Assembly: GCA_014529385.2 (NCBI GenBank)
Contig: CM043959.1
Location: 53,741,253-53,803,252, forward strand
Direction: 5' to 3'
Origin: Adiantum capillus-veneris
Lineage: Eukaryota > Streptophyta > Polypodiopsida > Polypodiales > Pteridaceae
DNA length: 62,000 nt
Positions within the stretch are counted from its first letter, which is position 1. Every line of letters begins with the position of its first letter. The position numbers were made by a program, and so were the translations under genes. Below the pieces are notes generated by a model. It had not been told where the DNA came from, made no database searches, and saw only the letters and a program-made list of their open reading frames with translations. Shown here one piece after another: positions 59,764-62,000 of the stretch.

Positions 59764-59943
59764 TACCTTGTCCCCCTACCTTGTCACCCAAGAAGTAAGC
59801 TCAATTGGTGAGACCTTGGGGGGTGGTTCCCATGGTTGCCCCTCGAGGGTGTAATGTATAGCAATGTACAATTGTAAATACATGATATGCGTAAAAGTTT
59901 CTCCCTACTACCTTCCCGCACTGATGGTGGGAAAAAAGAAGAA
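59764..59943 (+). mobile_element. SINE copy 2, internally deleted
   Basis: A-box segment (agctcaattggtgagacc) kept. About 75 bp containing the B box is missing between gagacctt and ggggtggttccc. A-rich tail, TSDs at 59742-59763 and 59944-59965. Confidence 0.85.
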
Positions 59944-60214
59944 GAAGGTATAGAGTGTGTCCACCACCCTCTTCCTATTGGGTGGCCTCTAATTAACCTT
60001 AATCTCAAAGGGCACCTAGAGTGTTCATAGTTTTTCTAATGGACAGCCAAGAGCTCCATCCCAAGAGCACCCTTGTTTCGTGGACTCCCCGAATCCCTCT
60101 TTGCAATAATGAGCCTGCAATACACTCATATCCATGTGCCAACAAGTCCTTGGATCCCGAGACAACCCACTTGATGGGCCCTCTACTCTTTTGAAGGTAT
60201 AGAGTGTGTCCACC

Positions 60215-60451
60215 TACCTTGTCCCCCTACCTTGTCACCCAAGAAGCGAGCTCAGTTGGTGAGACCTTTGTGATGTAACCCCAATGTTGAGGGTTCGAGG
60301 CTCACAAGTTGCGTTCTCTTGGGTATATTCTCCTCCCTTATTGGGGGGGTGGTTCCCACGGTTGCCCCTCAATGTACAATTGTAAATACATGATATGTGT
60401 AAAAATTTCTCCCTACTACCTTCCCCTCATTGACCGTGGGAAAAAAAAGTA
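60215..60451 (+). mobile_element. SINE copy 3
   Basis: A box gagctcagttggtgagacc and B box ggttcgaggctc present; small deletion in the body near 60369; A8 tail. TSDs at 60193-60214 and 60452-60473 match exactly. Confidence 0.88.
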
Positions 60452-60721
60452 GAAGGTATAGAGTGTGTCCACCACCTCTTCCTATTGGTTGGCCTCTAAT
60501 TAACCTTAATCTCAAAGGGCCCCTAGAGTGATTATATTTTTTCTAATGGACAGCAAAGGGCTTCACCCCAAGAGCACCCTTGTTTCGAGGACTCCATGAA
60601 TCCCTCTTTGCAATAATGAGCATGCAACACACTCATATCCACGCACCAACAACCCCTTGGATCCCGAGACAACCCACTTGATAGGCCCTCTACTCTTTTG
60701 AAGGTATAGAGTGTGTCCACC

Positions 60722-60980
60722 TACCTTGTCCCCCTACATTGTCCCCCAAGAAGCGAGCTCAGTTGGTGAGACGTACCTTTGCGATGTAACCCCAAGGTTG
60801 AGGGTTCGAGGCTCACATGTTGCGCTCTCTTGGGTATATTCTCCTCCCTTATTGGGGGGGTGGTTCCCACGGTTGCTCCTTGAGGGTGTAATGTAAAGCA
60901 ATGTACAATTGTAAATACATGATATGTGTAAAAGTTTCTCCCTACTACCTTCCCCACGTGTAGGTGGGGAAAAAAAAGTA
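60722..60980 (+). mobile_element. SINE copy 4
   Basis: Full length. A box, B box ggttcgaggctc and A-rich tail present; four extra bases (gtac) after the A box. TSDs at 60700-60721 and 60981-61002 match exactly. Confidence 0.88.
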
Positions 60981-62000
60981 GAAGGTATAGAGTGTGTCCA
61001 CCACCCTCTTCCTATTGGTTGGCTTTTAATTAATCTTAATCTCAAAGGGCCCCTAGAGTGTTCATATTTTTTCTAATGGACAACCAAGAGCTCCACCCCA
61101 ACATCACCCTTGTTTCGAGGACTCCCCGAATCCCTCTTTGCAATAATGAACCTGCAACACACTCATATCCATGCGCCAACAACCCTTTGGATCTCGAGAC
61201 AACCCACTTGATGGGCCCTCCAACCCGATGTGGCACTCAAGGGTGAAAATGGGAGAAAATCTCAAATAGAGGTTAAAAAAAAAATCTTATACAAGATTCA
61301 TTTTGAGAGGGCCTCATTTAGGACCACCCACTTATCATCTCTTTGGAAAAAACATTGAAGAAAAAAAACATCAACTACATTTGCCAAAGTACACATATTC
61401 TCATTTTGGTCTAGTCAAAGATATACTACCCATTTAAACTAGTTCTGCAAGTTCTATAGTGCTAGTTACACCTACACTAGTGCTCAAAAAAACTTTTCCC
61501 CAAAAACTTGGCAAACCTACGTATGAGAAAGAGTAGAGGTAAATTGACTAAATTTGAAGGTTTCTACACTAAATTACACTAGTTTTTTGTAAAATTTGTA
61601 GGTATTCTCATCTTCCATTTTAAAATTTAGAGGTAAATTTCAAATGTTGCAAGCAGGATTACACTAAATCTAGGTTTTTTTTATAGCATTGATATATGAC
61701 CACACTCCACGGTAGTGATTGGAGATGATTATTACATTCCTCGATAGTCATTGGAGGTGATCACAGTGTGAGTATTGGTATAAAAGAAGAAACAAAGAAA
61801 GAGAGGCTTTTGACACTTTGATTGCAACACTCCAAAGAGAGGCTTAAAGTTTGTTGTTCACATCTTATTATAATGATGTGGAAATACAAACTTAGTGACC
61901 AATCATTAGTCCCACAGTAGTTACACGATGAGCAAGCCATAAGAGAATTAGCACCCAGTAACTCATTAACACCCATTAACTCCATGTTTAATCACGAAAC

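Larger units (their letters stand above)
59742..61240 (+). repeat. Three tandem units of about 450-505 bp
   Basis: Each unit runs from gaaggtatagag... through a SINE and its right TSD to ...gggccctctact; starts at 59742, 60193 and 60700. Repeat X copy 1 has one unit (37847-38365). Confidence 0.92.
59665..62000. repeat. Repeat X, copy 2, right part
   Basis: Begins with the 9-bp TSD and continues the match to 37772-39400 of copy 1. It differs by a three-fold expansion of the SINE-containing segment (about 59740-61240). Cut by the window end. Confidence 0.87.

Overview
This window looks like nuclear DNA from a plant with a large, transposon-rich genome. The evidence is introns with GT/AG borders, tRNA-iMet-primed Ty1/copia elements, a plant-type MuDR-like transposon, DUF4283/zf-RVT LINEs and a plant guanylate-binding-protein-like exon. 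A fern, lycophyte or other non-angiosperm vascular plant is possible, but no sequence feature here proves the lineage. There is no bacterial gene structure, and almost everything is mobile DNA. The only likely host gene is the 3' coding exon of a GBPL3-like guanylate-binding protein (32202-33281, + strand).

Region 1-32150 lies upstream of that exon and probably belongs to a very long intron. It is a head-to-tail series of LINE copies, all on the - strand: A (1-695), B (696-10255), C (10261-12006), D (12295-16856), G (16868-27420) and E (27431-about 32080). Several of their poly(A) ends abut (AC)n/(GT)n tracts. Two LTR elements interrupt the series. One is an old, broken Ty1/copia element (1264-6462) inside LINE B. 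The other is a young, gag-only LTR element of TR-GAG type (20385-25304) inside the last codons of LINE G ORF1. Both have target-site duplications (TSDs), and the uninterrupted target can be read in a sister LINE copy.

Region 33280-44290 follows the host gene. It holds simple repeats, a remnant of a third LINE family, a long non-coding repeat (here 'repeat X', copy 1, 36642-39400) carrying a tRNA-derived SINE with 22-bp TSDs, and a Ty3/gypsy gag remnant. Much of 39400-44288 gives no recognisable signal.

Region 44289-62000 is a second copy of repeat X split by a complete 14.2-kb Mutator-like (MULE/MuDR-type) transposon (45463-59664). It has perfect 23-bp terminal inverted repeats, a perfect 9-bp TSD and two convergent multi-exon genes: an Ulp1/C48-protease-like gene on + and a FAR1/MULE/SWIM transposase on -. 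Two opposed minisatellite blocks built on a GTGAACTA core bracket the transposase gene. A very young copia element (LTRs differing at one site in 192) sits in an exon of the Ulp1-like gene. The order of events is therefore repeat X, then MULE, then copia. To the right, repeat X carries a three-fold tandem expansion of its SINE-containing segment.

The most unusual signals are the intact-looking MULE with its opposed minisatellites, a roughly 100-nt leader segment shared by the gag-only element and the unrelated young copia element, and the association of LINE tails with (AC)n tracts in a one-orientation array.
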